Assembly (NCBI GenBank): GCA_004173185.1
Contig: SEFZ01000015.1
Location: 34,577 to 98,576, forward strand
Source: Sphingomonadales bacterium
Lineage (GTDB): Bacteria > Pseudomonadota > Alphaproteobacteria > Sphingomonadales > Sphingomonadaceae
DNA length: 64,000 bases
Reading direction: 5' to 3'
Positions 34,775 to 43,362 of this stretch are shown piece after piece (within the stretch, counting starts at the first letter, position 1; the number at the start of each line of letters is the position of its first letter). The position numbers and the translations under genes were made by a program. The notes below the pieces were generated by a model. It saw nothing but the letters and a program-made list of their open reading frames with translations. It was not told the origin of the DNA and made no database searches.

Positions 34775-36052
34775 TTACTTCTTTGCCTTCGGGCCGAGCT
34801 TGAGCATGAACTTGCCCATCAGCGAATCGCCCTTGCCCTTCGAGCCCTTGGCCGGCTTGTCATCGCGCTCGCCCGAATCGGTGATCGTGGTGATGCGATC
34901 GGCCAGATCGTTCAGCGGCGTGAAGCTCTTGTTGCCCTTGGCGACTTCGGCCAGCGGCTTGCCGAGCTTGGCGGCCTGGCTGGCCAGCTTTTGCTCGAAC
35001 GGGATCATGATATCGATCTTGCGCTCGATCGATCCTTCAAAGTCCTTGCGGCTGATCTCGAGCATCGCCTGCGGCTGCACGCGATTGGCGGCGACGATCA
35101 CCTGCGTCTGCGGCGCGTTCGATTTGAACCAGCTCAGGATGCGGATGGCGTCACGCGCCGAAGCCAGAGTCAGCTCGGTGACGAGCACCGCGACCTGGAC
35201 GTCGGTGATCAGATGCGGATGATTGACCAGCATGCCGCGCGGCAGATCGATCACGGTCGATTCGAATGCACCGCGGATTTCTTCCTGCAGCTGATAGAAT
35301 GCCGCGCCATCGGTCATTACCGGCGAATGGATCGGTGCCTCGGCGGATAGCACCGAGAGGCGGTCCGATGCCTTGACCATCGCGCGCTCGATGAAGAGCC
35401 CGTCGATGCGGCTGGGATTCTCGATGGCGTCGGTCAGGCCACGGCCGGGTTCAAGGTCGAGCGCCAGCGCGCCGGTGCCGAAATGCACATCGAGATCGAG
35501 CAAAGCCGTCGAGCGGCCATGCTTCTCGCTGAGCAGCCAGGCGAGCGACGTTGCAATCGTCGAAGCGCCGCAGCCGCCGCGCGTGCCGATTACCGCCACC
35601 GCGCAATGCGGGCGGTCACTGGTCGTTTCGGCAAGCTTGGGCGCGTTGAGCGCGTGTTGCGCCTGCGCGAACGTGTCGCGCAGGGCATCGGGATTGAGCG
35701 GCTTGAGCAGATAATCGTGGATGCCGCTCGCGACGAGGTCGCGGTACAGGCGCACGTCGTTGACCTGCCCAGTAGCGATCACGACGGTGCCCGGCTCGCA
35801 TACTTCGGCGAGCGCGTTGATGTCGTTGAGCGGATCGCCCGATTCGGAAAGATCGACGAACAGGATTTGCGGACTAGCCGAGACCGACAAGGTCTGGACT
35901 GCGTTGCGCAGGCCGCCCTTGTTGACCTTCTCGGGCGACCAGCCGAGTTCGACAGCGACCGGGCGGAGAGCCTCCGCCGTTGCCTCGTCGCAGACAAATG
36001 CCGTGAAAGGCTCGCGATGCGCAGTTCGCGCGGGATTGAAGGGTGCGTTCAC
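34775..36052 (-). CDS. cpaE: pilus assembly protein CpaE/TadZ
   Basis: Localises the Tad machine. In this 425-residue protein the N-terminus (about 15-135) is a receiver-like domain and the rest a MinD/ParA-like ATPase with a deviant Walker A, GTRGGCGASTIATSLAW, in which the conserved lysine pattern is changed as in many CpaE proteins. The tail is basic. Its start overlaps the cpaD stop by four bases (ATGA). Confidence 0.92.
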   Translation of the reverse strand: MNAPFNPARTAHREPFTAFVCDEATAEALRPVAVELGWSPEKVNKGGLRNAVQTLSVSASPQILFVDLSESGDPLNDINALAEVCEPGTVVIATGQVNDVRLYRDLVASGIHDYLLKPLNPDALRDTFAQAQHALNAPKLAETTSDRPHCAVAVIGTRGGCGASTIATSLAWLLSEKHGRSTALLDLDVHFGTGALALDLEPGRGLTDAIENPSRIDGLFIERAMVKASDRLSVLSAEAPIHSPVMTDGAAFYQLQEEIRGAFESTVIDLPRGMLVNHPHLITDVQVAVLVTELTLASARDAIRILSWFKSNAPQTQVIVAANRVQPQAMLEISRKDFEGSIERKIDIMIPFEQKLASQAAKLGKPLAEVAKGNKSFTPLNDLADRITTITDSGERDDKPAKGSKGKGDSLMGKFMLKLGPKAKK

Positions 36053-36684
36053 TTGTCGCCGCCCTTGCTGCTCTCAGACTTCAGGGTCGTGCCCCCAGCG
36101 CCGCTGGGGGTCGCGTCGCGCAGTGCCTTGACTGCGCGGGTACCCGTTGCGGGATCGCTGGTTGGCGCGCCGGGCGCACCGCGCACGAGATCGCCGGGAT
36201 TGGCGACCATCACCGCCAGATTGGCGTTGAGGGCGCAGCCATAATTGGAAGTCGTGCTCGCCGAGAAATCGGGCTGGTATTCGCGCGTATGATCGGGACA
36301 ACCGGGGATGCCTGCGGTCATCCGCGTGATGACCACGCGAACCGTGCCGGGGGCGATCTGGCCGACCGTTACCGGGGCCTTGGCATCCAGCAGCAGCCCG
36401 TAGCGATTGGCTTGTGCGGCGACTTCGTCGCGCGCGGTCGAGCCATCGGCGCCGTCGTCGAGCGAGACATGGTCGCCATAGCGCAGCCGCATCGAATCCA
36501 TCCACCCGGCAAGGCGGGCGCTTTCGCCGGGCGCGAGGCCATAGCCCTGCGTTTGCAGATCGAAGACATAGTCGTTGCGCTGGACGACCGGCTGGTGAAC
36601 CGATTCGACCCCGCCATTATAGCTACCGCAAGCGCTGAGCAGCAGCGCGGGCGCGAGAAGCAGGGGCATGATGCGCGCGGACAT
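36049..36684 (-). CDS. cpaD: pilus assembly lipoprotein CpaD
   Basis: Outer-membrane-associated lipoprotein of the Tad secretin complex. The 211-residue protein has lipobox LLSAC (Cys near 19), then the CpaD pattern with RLAGWMDSMRLRYGDHVSLDD, MTAGIPGCPDH and the conserved NYGCALNANLAVMVANPGDLV segment. The ATG at 36684 yields a proper signal peptide; the frame is open further upstream but without one. It is 25 bases after cpaC and coupled to cpaE. Confidence 0.92.
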   Translation of the reverse strand: MSARIMPLLLAPALLLSACGSYNGGVESVHQPVVQRNDYVFDLQTQGYGLAPGESARLAGWMDSMRLRYGDHVSLDDGADGSTARDEVAAQANRYGLLLDAKAPVTVGQIAPGTVRVVITRMTAGIPGCPDHTREYQPDFSASTTSNYGCALNANLAVMVANPGDLVRGAPGAPTSDPATGTRAVKALRDATPSGAGGTTLKSESSKGGDK

Positions 36685-36709
36685 TTCGAATCTCCTCGGG
36701 AGCAATTTT

Positions 36710-38365
36710 TTAGAAACCGAAGCCGGGGGCAGGGGCTGCCGAACCGGTCTTCTTGCTGGGCTTGGACTTCTTGGGCGGCTGGGCCTTTTCGCTGCGCTCC
36801 TGCCGCTGTTGCATCGGGGCAGGCGCGAGCGGAGCCGGCGCCATCGCACCGACCGAGGGCGCGCCGCTCGGGGCTGCCATGCTCGGCTTGGGCCGGTCGT
36901 TCGGCGTGCTGCTGCTCAGCTGGCCGCCAAGGATGCGCTGGAAGTCGTCCGGTGCCTTATAGCCGTCGGTCGGCAGGCGGATCTCGTTCGCGTTGACCGG
37001 CTTCACCAGATACGGAGTGATCACGATCACCAGCTCGGTCTCGTTGCGCTGGAAGCTGTTCGAGCGGAAGAGCGCGCCGAGGATCGGCACGTCGCCCAGG
37101 CCCGGTGCCTTGTCGATGACGTTGTTGTGAGTGTTCTGGAGCAGTCCGGCGATCATCATGCTCTCGCCTGAACCCAGCTCGATCGTGGTTTCGGCGCGGC
37201 GCGTTGTGAGGGCGGGGACGACCGTGCCGTTGGGCATGGTCACTGCGCCTGCCGCGGAAAGCGAGGAGACTTCTGGCTTCACGCGCAGCGAGATGCGCCC
37301 GTCCGAAAGCACGGTCGGTGTATAGGCCAGGCTGACGCCATATTGCTTATACTCGACCGATACGGTGCCGAGGCCCTGGCTGATCAGCAGCGGAATTTCG
37401 CCGCCGGCGAGGAACGTGCCGGTCTCGCCCGAAAGCGCGGTGAGGTTTGGATTGGCGAGCGTCGTCACCTGGCCGATGCGCTCGCCCAGATCGATTGCGC
37501 CCAGGATGTCGAGGCCGAGCAGCTTGCCGGCTAGGCCGAGCGTGGTGTTCGCCGTGCCCTTGGTAAAGGTCGATGTGGTGCCCGTGCCCGGATAGACGAA
37601 GTCGCCACGGCGCGGATCGAAGGGCAGGCTGACCGTGCCCGCCGGGAAGCCGAACTTCGCCGATGCGTCGAGCACCGGCAGGTTCGAAATGTCGGGCGTG
37701 CCGATCGTTCCGGGCACGCGGTTGCCCGACGAAACCCCGAAATTGAAGCCGCTGGTCTGGTCGCGGGTCAGCATGTTGACGCCGACATCCTTGACGAAGC
37801 TGCGGCTCACTTCGGCGAAGCGCACTTGCAAATTCACCTGGAGCGGCGTCGCCGTCTTGAGGCGGCTGATGATCTGGGTGTCCTTGCCGACGAACGCGCC
37901 GACGAGGCGCTCGGCCTCGGCTGCGTCTGCGGGAGCACCGACCGTGCCGGTGAGCAGGATCAGGCCGTTCATCGGCGTCGCGACGATCTGCGCATCGGGC
38001 ATCGCCAGACGCAGCATCGAATCGATCGAATCGATATTGTTGCCGACGCGGACAGTGGCTGCGTAAACGACGCGGCCGGTCTTGGTCGTGGCGTGCACGC
38101 TGGTCTCGCCCGGCGTCTTGGCGAACACATAGATCTGGGTCGGCGAGCGGACCTGCACGTCGGCGATGCTGTCGCTCGCGACGAAGACGTTGCTGATCGG
38201 CGCATCGAGCGTGATCAGACGGCCACGGCCGGTGTTGAGCTGGAGCAGACTAAGGCCCGCGCCGCCCGGCATGGTCTGCGCGGCGGCTGGCATCGCGAAG
38301 ACCGCGCTGCCAGCGGCGGCGAGGATCGCAAGCGGCAGCGCCAATGGCTTTGCCAGGATACGCAT
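36710..38365 (-). CDS. cpaC: outer-membrane secretin of the Tad pilus
   Basis: Forms the outer-membrane pore (CpaC/RcpA). The 551-residue protein has a signal peptide ending near AAAQ, an N-terminal pilus-associated domain and BON-like domain (LLTGTVGAPADAAEAERLV), then the secretin barrel with VPILGALFRSNSFQRNETELVIVITPYLV. The C-terminal about 70 residues are Pro/Ala/Lys-rich low complexity. The ATG at 38365 lies one base after the cpaB stop. Confidence 0.94.
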   Translation of the reverse strand: MRILAKPLALPLAILAAAGSAVFAMPAAAQTMPGGAGLSLLQLNTGRGRLITLDAPISNVFVASDSIADVQVRSPTQIYVFAKTPGETSVHATTKTGRVVYAATVRVGNNIDSIDSMLRLAMPDAQIVATPMNGLILLTGTVGAPADAAEAERLVGAFVGKDTQIISRLKTATPLQVNLQVRFAEVSRSFVKDVGVNMLTRDQTSGFNFGVSSGNRVPGTIGTPDISNLPVLDASAKFGFPAGTVSLPFDPRRGDFVYPGTGTTSTFTKGTANTTLGLAGKLLGLDILGAIDLGERIGQVTTLANPNLTALSGETGTFLAGGEIPLLISQGLGTVSVEYKQYGVSLAYTPTVLSDGRISLRVKPEVSSLSAAGAVTMPNGTVVPALTTRRAETTIELGSGESMMIAGLLQNTHNNVIDKAPGLGDVPILGALFRSNSFQRNETELVIVITPYLVKPVNANEIRLPTDGYKAPDDFQRILGGQLSSSTPNDRPKPSMAAPSGAPSVGAMAPAPLAPAPMQQRQERSEKAQPPKKSKPSKKTGSAAPAPGFGF

Positions 38366-38366
38366 C

Positions 38367-39413
38367 TCAGTTCTTCCCCCCAAGCGGAACCACCGTGACG
38401 GTGTTGCCGCGAGTAATTGTGACCACAGGCCCCGTCTGGATCGGTGCGGCACCGCCCGGGAATGCCGGGCTCCCCGCCATGGCCGGAGGCTGGACCGAGC
38501 CGTTGCCGCCGTCCTTGGCCTTGCCGGGCACCGAGCTGCGCTGGAAGCGCGAGACATCGGCGCCGGTTGCGAAGGTTGGGCTGCCCTCTTGCGGGCGCGC
38601 CGCAGCGTTGGCGAGCATTGCCTTTTCGGCCTTGGCGTCGGCGCCTTCCGGCACCTTGACTTCACCGCGGGCGATCGCGTCTTCGAGTTCGCCCTGATTG
38701 TCGGCGATCGAGCGCAGGGACAGCGAGAGGCTGCCGACGGTCTGCGCGACGGCGATCTTCTCGGCGATCTTGGGCGTAGCCTCGAGCGTGACGGTCGAAT
38801 AATTGGTGACGATGGTATTGCCTTTGTCGTCGGTGTTCTTGTCGGTGCGCTGATCGGTTGCGAGGACGCGCAGGTTGCGCAGGATCGTTTCAGACGCCTT
38901 CAGGGGCGGGCCATCGCCGCCGCCCGAGACCGACTGGGTCAGGACCAGATCGATACGGTCGCCCGGGAAAACGAAGCCAGCAACGGCGCTCTGCGATGAA
39001 ACAGGAACGGTAACGGCACGCATGCCGGGTCCGAGTGCAGCGGCGAGGAAGCCACGGTCGCCTGGCTTTACCAATGCGCCCTGCGTGATCGGCTGGCCGG
39101 CGGGAATCGCGTAGCGAACCACGGTGCCCTGCATCTGCGAGGGGTCGCCCTGGCCCTTCAGGTAATATGCGCCTTCGACGAGGTCCTTCGGCCAGGGGAC
39201 GTATTTCACCGAGTCGACACCGATGATCGTCCCTACCGGTAGCTCGCGCGTCGCGACCATTACTTCGGTGGTGTTTTCGGGGGCCATCCCGTTGACTGGC
39301 ACGGCTCCGGCCATCGGCGTCGGAGCACCCATGACGATGTTCCGCGCCATGAACGCGGTGATGCCGGCGATTACCAGCGCTCCGAAGAGCAGGATCAGCT
39401 TGCGTGCGTCCAT
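38367..39413 (-). CDS. cpaB: Tad pilus assembly protein CpaB/RcpC
   Basis: Periplasmic accessory of the Tad secretin. The 348-residue protein has an N-terminal membrane anchor (about 5-25), a SAF domain (MVATRELPVGTIIGVDSV) and the RcpC region with VSSQSAVAGFVFPGDRIDLVLTQ split by a variable loop. The C-terminus is Pro/Gly/Ala-rich. It is the second gene of the cluster after cpaA. Confidence 0.93.
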   Translation of the reverse strand: MDARKLILLFGALVIAGITAFMARNIVMGAPTPMAGAVPVNGMAPENTTEVMVATRELPVGTIIGVDSVKYVPWPKDLVEGAYYLKGQGDPSQMQGTVVRYAIPAGQPITQGALVKPGDRGFLAAALGPGMRAVTVPVSSQSAVAGFVFPGDRIDLVLTQSVSGGGDGPPLKASETILRNLRVLATDQRTDKNTDDKGNTIVTNYSTVTLEATPKIAEKIAVAQTVGSLSLSLRSIADNQGELEDAIARGEVKVPEGADAKAEKAMLANAAARPQEGSPTFATGADVSRFQRSSVPGKAKDGGNGSVQPPAMAGSPAFPGGAAPIQTGPVVTITRGNTVTVVPLGGKN

Positions 39414-39470
39414 TTCGCGTCAGGCCTTCTCAAAATCACGCCGCTTGTGGTTTCGGCGACGTTAAGCTTT

Positions 39471-39944
39471 TCACTGGAATTGGTTAAAAATCGGTTCGCG
39501 TAGTACAATCAGCGTCGCGATCGCGATCGCCACGCCATATGGAATCTCCAGCGGCATGCCGCTTCGGCGGCGCAGACGCTTCTCCGCCATCATCAAAAGC
39601 GTGAGCCCGCCGCCGATCAGCGACATCAGGATCAGCATCCAGATCAGCGGCTGCACCGGCAGCCAGAGCGCCAGCGCGCCGATCAGCTTGACGTCGCCGC
39701 CGCCCATCTGACCCAAAGCGAAGACTCCCGCGAAAAATGCGAAGACGAGGAGTGCAACACCGATCTGAAGGCCCATATCCGGCCACAGGCTCAATCCGTT
39801 TGCCCACCACCAGGGGAGCGCGAGCAGCGCTATTGCTGCGTTTTTCCAATGGGCGATCTCGCGTTTGCGCGCGTCCTCAACGCCTGCCAGCACCAGCAGG
39901 ACGCCCAGAACTACGACCAGAAAAGGCGCAAACAATTCCCCCAT
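39471..39944 (-). CDS. cpaA: prepilin peptidase of the Tad pilus
   Basis: Type IV aspartic prepilin peptidase (CpaA/TadV, A24 family) that cleaves Flp pilin leaders. The 157-residue membrane protein has both catalytic aspartates: the D in EDARKREI (about residue 24) and the D in GQMGGGDVKLIGA. It is the first gene of the cluster; no flp pilin gene lies before it, because a plus-strand hydrolase gene starts 49 bases away. Confidence 0.92.
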   Translation of the reverse strand: MGELFAPFLVVVLGVLLVLAGVEDARKREIAHWKNAAIALLALPWWWANGLSLWPDMGLQIGVALLVFAFFAGVFALGQMGGGDVKLIGALALWLPVQPLIWMLILMSLIGGGLTLLMMAEKRLRRRSGMPLEIPYGVAIAIATLIVLREPIFNQFQ

Positions 39945-39993
39945 GTGGGCAAATGCCTAGACGGGATGGCTTATCAAAACGTAACCAACGGCC

Positions 39994-40935
39994 ATGAGCG
40001 GAGAAAATTCAGTGCGGCGTTCGATTCCCGATGGCGCCAAGATCCATGTCTGGGACGCTCCGACAGGGGGCCAACTACGCGCCTTTGCATGGCCCGCCGC
40101 CACGGCCACGCCGCGCGGCAGCATCCTGTTTCAGGGCGGCCGGGGCGATATTTTCGAGAAGTATCTCGAGACGATGGCGCATTGGCACGCGCAGGGCTGG
40201 ACCGTCACCTCGTTCGATTGGCGCGGGCAGGGTGGCTCGGGCCGGCTGACCGAAGCCGGCAATTGCGGGCATATCGAGGATTTCGCGGACTATATTGCCG
40301 ATTTCAGAGCCTTTTATGCCGAATGGCAGGCGAGCACGCCGGGCCCGCATGTCGTGATGGGGCATTCAATGGGCGGGCATCTGGTGCTGCGCGCGCTGGT
40401 GGAAGGCGCAATCGTGCCCGATGCGGCGGTGTTGATCGCGCCGATGCTGGGCTTCAAGAGCGCTTTGCCCTTTGCGGAGCGTTTCGCTCGGCTGCTCGGC
40501 AATGCCGGTGATTCTTCGCGCCCCGCGTGGAAGACCAACGAGAAGCCCTACACCACCGACACGCGCTCATCGCTGCTGACGCATGACGCGGGTCGCTATG
40601 ACGATGAAATCTTCTGGCAGACCCAGAAGCCCGAGATCGTCACCGGGCCGCCGAGCTGGCGCTGGGTGATCGAAGCGTTCCGATCGATGCGCGAATTGCG
40701 GGAAAGCCCGCGATTGAAGAAGATGGCCGTGCCGGTGCTGATGCTCGTCGCCAAGGCAGACGGGCTTGTCGATGCAAAGGCCGCGCTCAAGATCGGCGCG
40801 AAGCTCCGCGATGCCCGTATCGTCAGCTTCGGCGATGAAAGCGCGCATGAGATCCTCCGCGAAGCCGATCCGGTGCGCAACCGCGCGATCGGCGAGATCG
40901 ACCTCTTTCTGGCGGCGAGGGCGCAGCAGCGTTGA
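39994..40935 (+). CDS. alpha/beta hydrolase, lysophospholipase/monoacylglycerol lipase type
   Basis: A 313-residue serine hydrolase of the PldB/MGL (Hydrolase_4) group. It has FDWRGQGGSGR after strand 4, nucleophile motif GHSMGGH, acid in VAKADGLVD and catalytic His in ESAHEILREAD. It probably acts on lysophospholipids or monoacylglycerols. The TGA stop overlaps the TTG start of the FAD oxidoreductase gene, so the two are coupled. Confidence 0.88.
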   Translation: MSGENSVRRSIPDGAKIHVWDAPTGGQLRAFAWPAATATPRGSILFQGGRGDIFEKYLETMAHWHAQGWTVTSFDWRGQGGSGRLTEAGNCGHIEDFADYIADFRAFYAEWQASTPGPHVVMGHSMGGHLVLRALVEGAIVPDAAVLIAPMLGFKSALPFAERFARLLGNAGDSSRPAWKTNEKPYTTDTRSSLLTHDAGRYDDEIFWQTQKPEIVTGPPSWRWVIEAFRSMRELRESPRLKKMAVPVLMLVAKADGLVDAKAALKIGAKLRDARIVSFGDESAHEILREADPVRNRAIGEIDLFLAARAQQR

Positions 40936-42014
40936 AATATGATGTAGTGATTGTCGGCGGCGGAATCGCCGGGGCGAGCCTTGCCGCGGAAATCGCACCG
41001 CATGTTCGCGTGCTGGTGCTCGAAGGCGAAGAAAGGCCAGGCTATCACAGCACCGGGCGTTCGGCGGCCTTCTGGTCTGAAACCTATGGCGGCCCCGATA
41101 TCCAGCCGCTGACCACTGCATCGGGCGCGCTGCTCGCGGCGGGTGGCTATCTCGATCCGATGGGTTCGCTCCATATCGCGCGCGCCGACGAAGCTGCCGA
41201 GGTTGCGGCGTTCGTCGCCGGGTTCGACGGCAGCGGCGTGCCGCTCAACGCAGTCGATCCGCATACGATTATTCCCGGCCTCGCTCCCGAATGGACGCTC
41301 GGCCTGTTGGAGCCGAGCTGCCAATATATCGATGTCGGCCGCCTTCATGACGATTACCTCAAGGCTGTGAAGCGCGCGGGCGGTGAAGTGATTCTGTCCG
41401 CCGCGCTCGAAACTGCGGTGCATGACGGGCATTGGACGCTCGGGACGCGGGCAGGGGCCTTTGAGGCCGATATCCTCGTCAATGCCGCGGGCGCCTGGGC
41501 GGACAAGGTTGCTCTCCTATGCGGCGTAGAGCCGCTCGGCATTCAGCCCTATCGCCGCACGATCATGCAGCTCAAGACCGATCCCGCGCCGCCCGAGGGA
41601 AGCCCGCACGTCGCGCATATCGGTGGCAGCTTTTACTGGAAGCCCGAAGCGGGCGGGCGACTCTGGCTCAGCCCGCACGACGAGATCGACAGCGAGCCGT
41701 GCGACTCCCAACCCGAGGATATCGACATCGCCATTGCGATCGATCGTTTTGAGCATGTCGTCGATTGGAAGATCGAGAAGCTCGAGCATAAATGGGCCGG
41801 GCTGCGCAGCTTCGCGCCCGATCGGCTGCCCGTTTATGGTTTCGATCCGGCGGTCCCCAGCTTCTTCTGGTGCGCGGGCCAAGGGGGCTTCGGAATCCAG
41901 ACTGCTCCCGCCGCCGCCAAGCTGGCTGCTGCGGTTCTGCTCGGCCATCCGCTCGATCCAGTCGTCGCGGCTATCGATCCTGCGCGCTATTCGCCCGCTC
42001 GTTTCGGGCACTAA
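40932..42014 (+). CDS. FAD-dependent oxidoreductase, DAO family
   Basis: A 360-residue D-amino-acid-oxidase/glycine-oxidase-like flavoprotein. The N-terminal dinucleotide site is VIVGGGIAGASLAAE, RPGYHSTGRSA follows as the second FAD-binding element, and the C-terminal WCAGQGGFGIQTAPAAAKL binds the flavin. The substrate amine cannot be deduced. The TTG start overlaps the stop of the upstream hydrolase (TTGA) and gives the correct N-terminus. Confidence 0.88.
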   Translation: MKYDVVIVGGGIAGASLAAEIAPHVRVLVLEGEERPGYHSTGRSAAFWSETYGGPDIQPLTTASGALLAAGGYLDPMGSLHIARADEAAEVAAFVAGFDGSGVPLNAVDPHTIIPGLAPEWTLGLLEPSCQYIDVGRLHDDYLKAVKRAGGEVILSAALETAVHDGHWTLGTRAGAFEADILVNAAGAWADKVALLCGVEPLGIQPYRRTIMQLKTDPAPPEGSPHVAHIGGSFYWKPEAGGRLWLSPHDEIDSEPCDSQPEDIDIAIAIDRFEHVVDWKIEKLEHKWAGLRSFAPDRLPVYGFDPAVPSFFWCAGQGGFGIQTAPAAAKLAAAVLLGHPLDPVVAAIDPARYSPARFGH

Positions 42015-42142
42015 TCCGCCAGTTCCGTCGGCCCATCGGCTCAGCTGAACGGTTCATCCCATAGACAGGTTGCTGGGGTGTACGCGGTGGAATCGCTCTG
42101 CTTAGTGCAGTGCAACACCTAATCATCTGACCCGGGGGGTCC

Positions 42143-42691
42143 ATGAATTTCCGAGCATTTGCAGCGCTGTTTGCGCTGGTGGCATCGTGCGTCCTAATGA
42201 CGGCGACGACCGCCGAGGCTTCCGCCTCGAAGAGCCGTTTCTGGCAGTGCGCAGTTTTCGCTCGCGAAGTCTCGTCGGTGAAGATCCATGGCAATGCCTG
42301 GACCTGGTGGGGCCAAGCAGCCGGCAAATATGAGCGCGGCAACGCACCCGAAGCTGGTGCCGTGATGTCCTTCAAGAAAACCGCCCGTAACCCCTATGGC
42401 CATGTCGCCATGGTCTCGAGCGTCGTCAGCGACCGCGAAGTGCTGCTTACCCACGCAAACTGGTCGCGCCCCGGCGGCATCGAGCGCAACGTTCGCGCAG
42501 TCGATGTTTCGGCAGCGGGTGACTGGAGCGCGGTGCAGGTCTGGTTCGCTCCCAATGGCGGCCTTGGCACCACGATCTATCCGGTCAACGGCTTCATCTA
42601 TGGCGGCGATACCAGCGAAGACGATCTTCCCGCCCAGCCTTCGCTGGAGCTCGACCTCAGCGATCTGGTGATGGAAACCGCGGTCAACTGA
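42143..42691 (+). CDS. secreted CHAP-domain protein
   Basis: A 182-residue exported protein with a signal peptide (cleavage near AEA-S, residue 27). The CHAP (cysteine/histidine amidohydrolase-peptidase) fold shows the catalytic Cys36 in WQCAVFAR, a HGNAWTWW segment, and the catalytic His in NPYGHVAMVSS with Asn in HANW. Members cut peptidoglycan cross-bridges or stem amides, so a role in cell-wall remodelling is likely. A possible self-lytic action would need tight control. A 20-bp-stem terminator follows. Confidence 0.85.
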   Translation: MNFRAFAALFALVASCVLMTATTAEASASKSRFWQCAVFAREVSSVKIHGNAWTWWGQAAGKYERGNAPEAGAVMSFKKTARNPYGHVAMVSSVVSDREVLLTHANWSRPGGIERNVRAVDVSAAGDWSAVQVWFAPNGGLGTTIYPVNGFIYGGDTSEDDLPAQPSLELDLSDLVMETAVN

Positions 42692-42706
42692 TCGCTGGAT
42701 ACCGGC

Positions 42707-42751
42707 AAAGCAAAGCGGCCCGCTCCGGCATGGAGCGGGCCGCTTTGCTTT
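42707..42751. terminator. very strong bidirectional terminator
   Basis: A perfect 20-base stem (42707-42726 with 42732-42751) around a five-base loop, with AAAGCAAAG and CTTTGCTTT ends. It lies between the convergent CHAP gene and msrB and ends eight bases before msrB. Confidence 0.9.
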
Positions 42752-42758
42752 GTGCGCC

Positions 42759-43256
42759 TCAGATCGGTTTGAACGTCATCGCCACGCCGTTCATGCAATA
42801 GCGCTTGCCGGTCGGCTTGGGGCCATCGTCGAATACGTGACCCAAATGCCCGCCGCAGCGGCGGCACTCAACTTCGGTGCGCGACATGCCGAGCGAACGA
42901 TCGGTCTTCGTGATTACGGCATTGGGCGCGGGCGCATAAAAGCTCGGCCAGCCCGTGCCGCTGTCGAACTTGGTCTTCGAATTGAACAGCGGGAGCGCGC
43001 AGCCGGCGCAAAAGAAGGTGCCCCGGCGATGCTCCTTGTTGAGCGGGCTGCTATAGGGCTGCTCGGTGCCTTCACGCCGCAACACATTATAGGCGGTGGG
43101 GGAGAGCTTCTTCTTCCATTCGGCATCGCTGAGCGTGATTTCAAAGCGCTGCTGCGCTGCTTCGGCAGGTTCGCTCACTCCCAGGCGCCACAGCACCACA
43201 GTGGAAACTGCGCCCATCCCAGCGACGGTAAGAAAAGTGCGGCGACTATAGTTCAT
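42759..43256 (-). CDS. msrB: peptide-methionine (R)-S-oxide reductase, exported
   Basis: Reduces methionine-R-sulfoxide in proteins. The 165-residue protein begins with a Tat signal (NYSRRTFLTVAGMG), so this copy works in the periplasm. Zinc cysteines are CAGC and CRRC, the TGWPSFY substrate motif is intact, and the catalytic Cys is in RYCMNG. The ATG at 43256 puts the twin arginines at the usual place; an ATG three codons earlier, at 43265, is in frame. Confidence 0.92.
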   Translation of the reverse strand: MNYSRRTFLTVAGMGAVSTVVLWRLGVSEPAEAAQQRFEITLSDAEWKKKLSPTAYNVLRREGTEQPYSSPLNKEHRRGTFFCAGCALPLFNSKTKFDSGTGWPSFYAPAPNAVITKTDRSLGMSRTEVECRRCGGHLGHVFDDGPKPTGKRYCMNGVAMTFKPI

Positions 43257-43362
43257 TTTCCCCATGTGGGGGTAACGCGCGACAGGCTCAATAGGTCACA
43301 TAAAGTCGATAACTTGCATCCTGCGCGCAGAAAGGCATTGTTGGTGCAGGGGGAATGCATCG

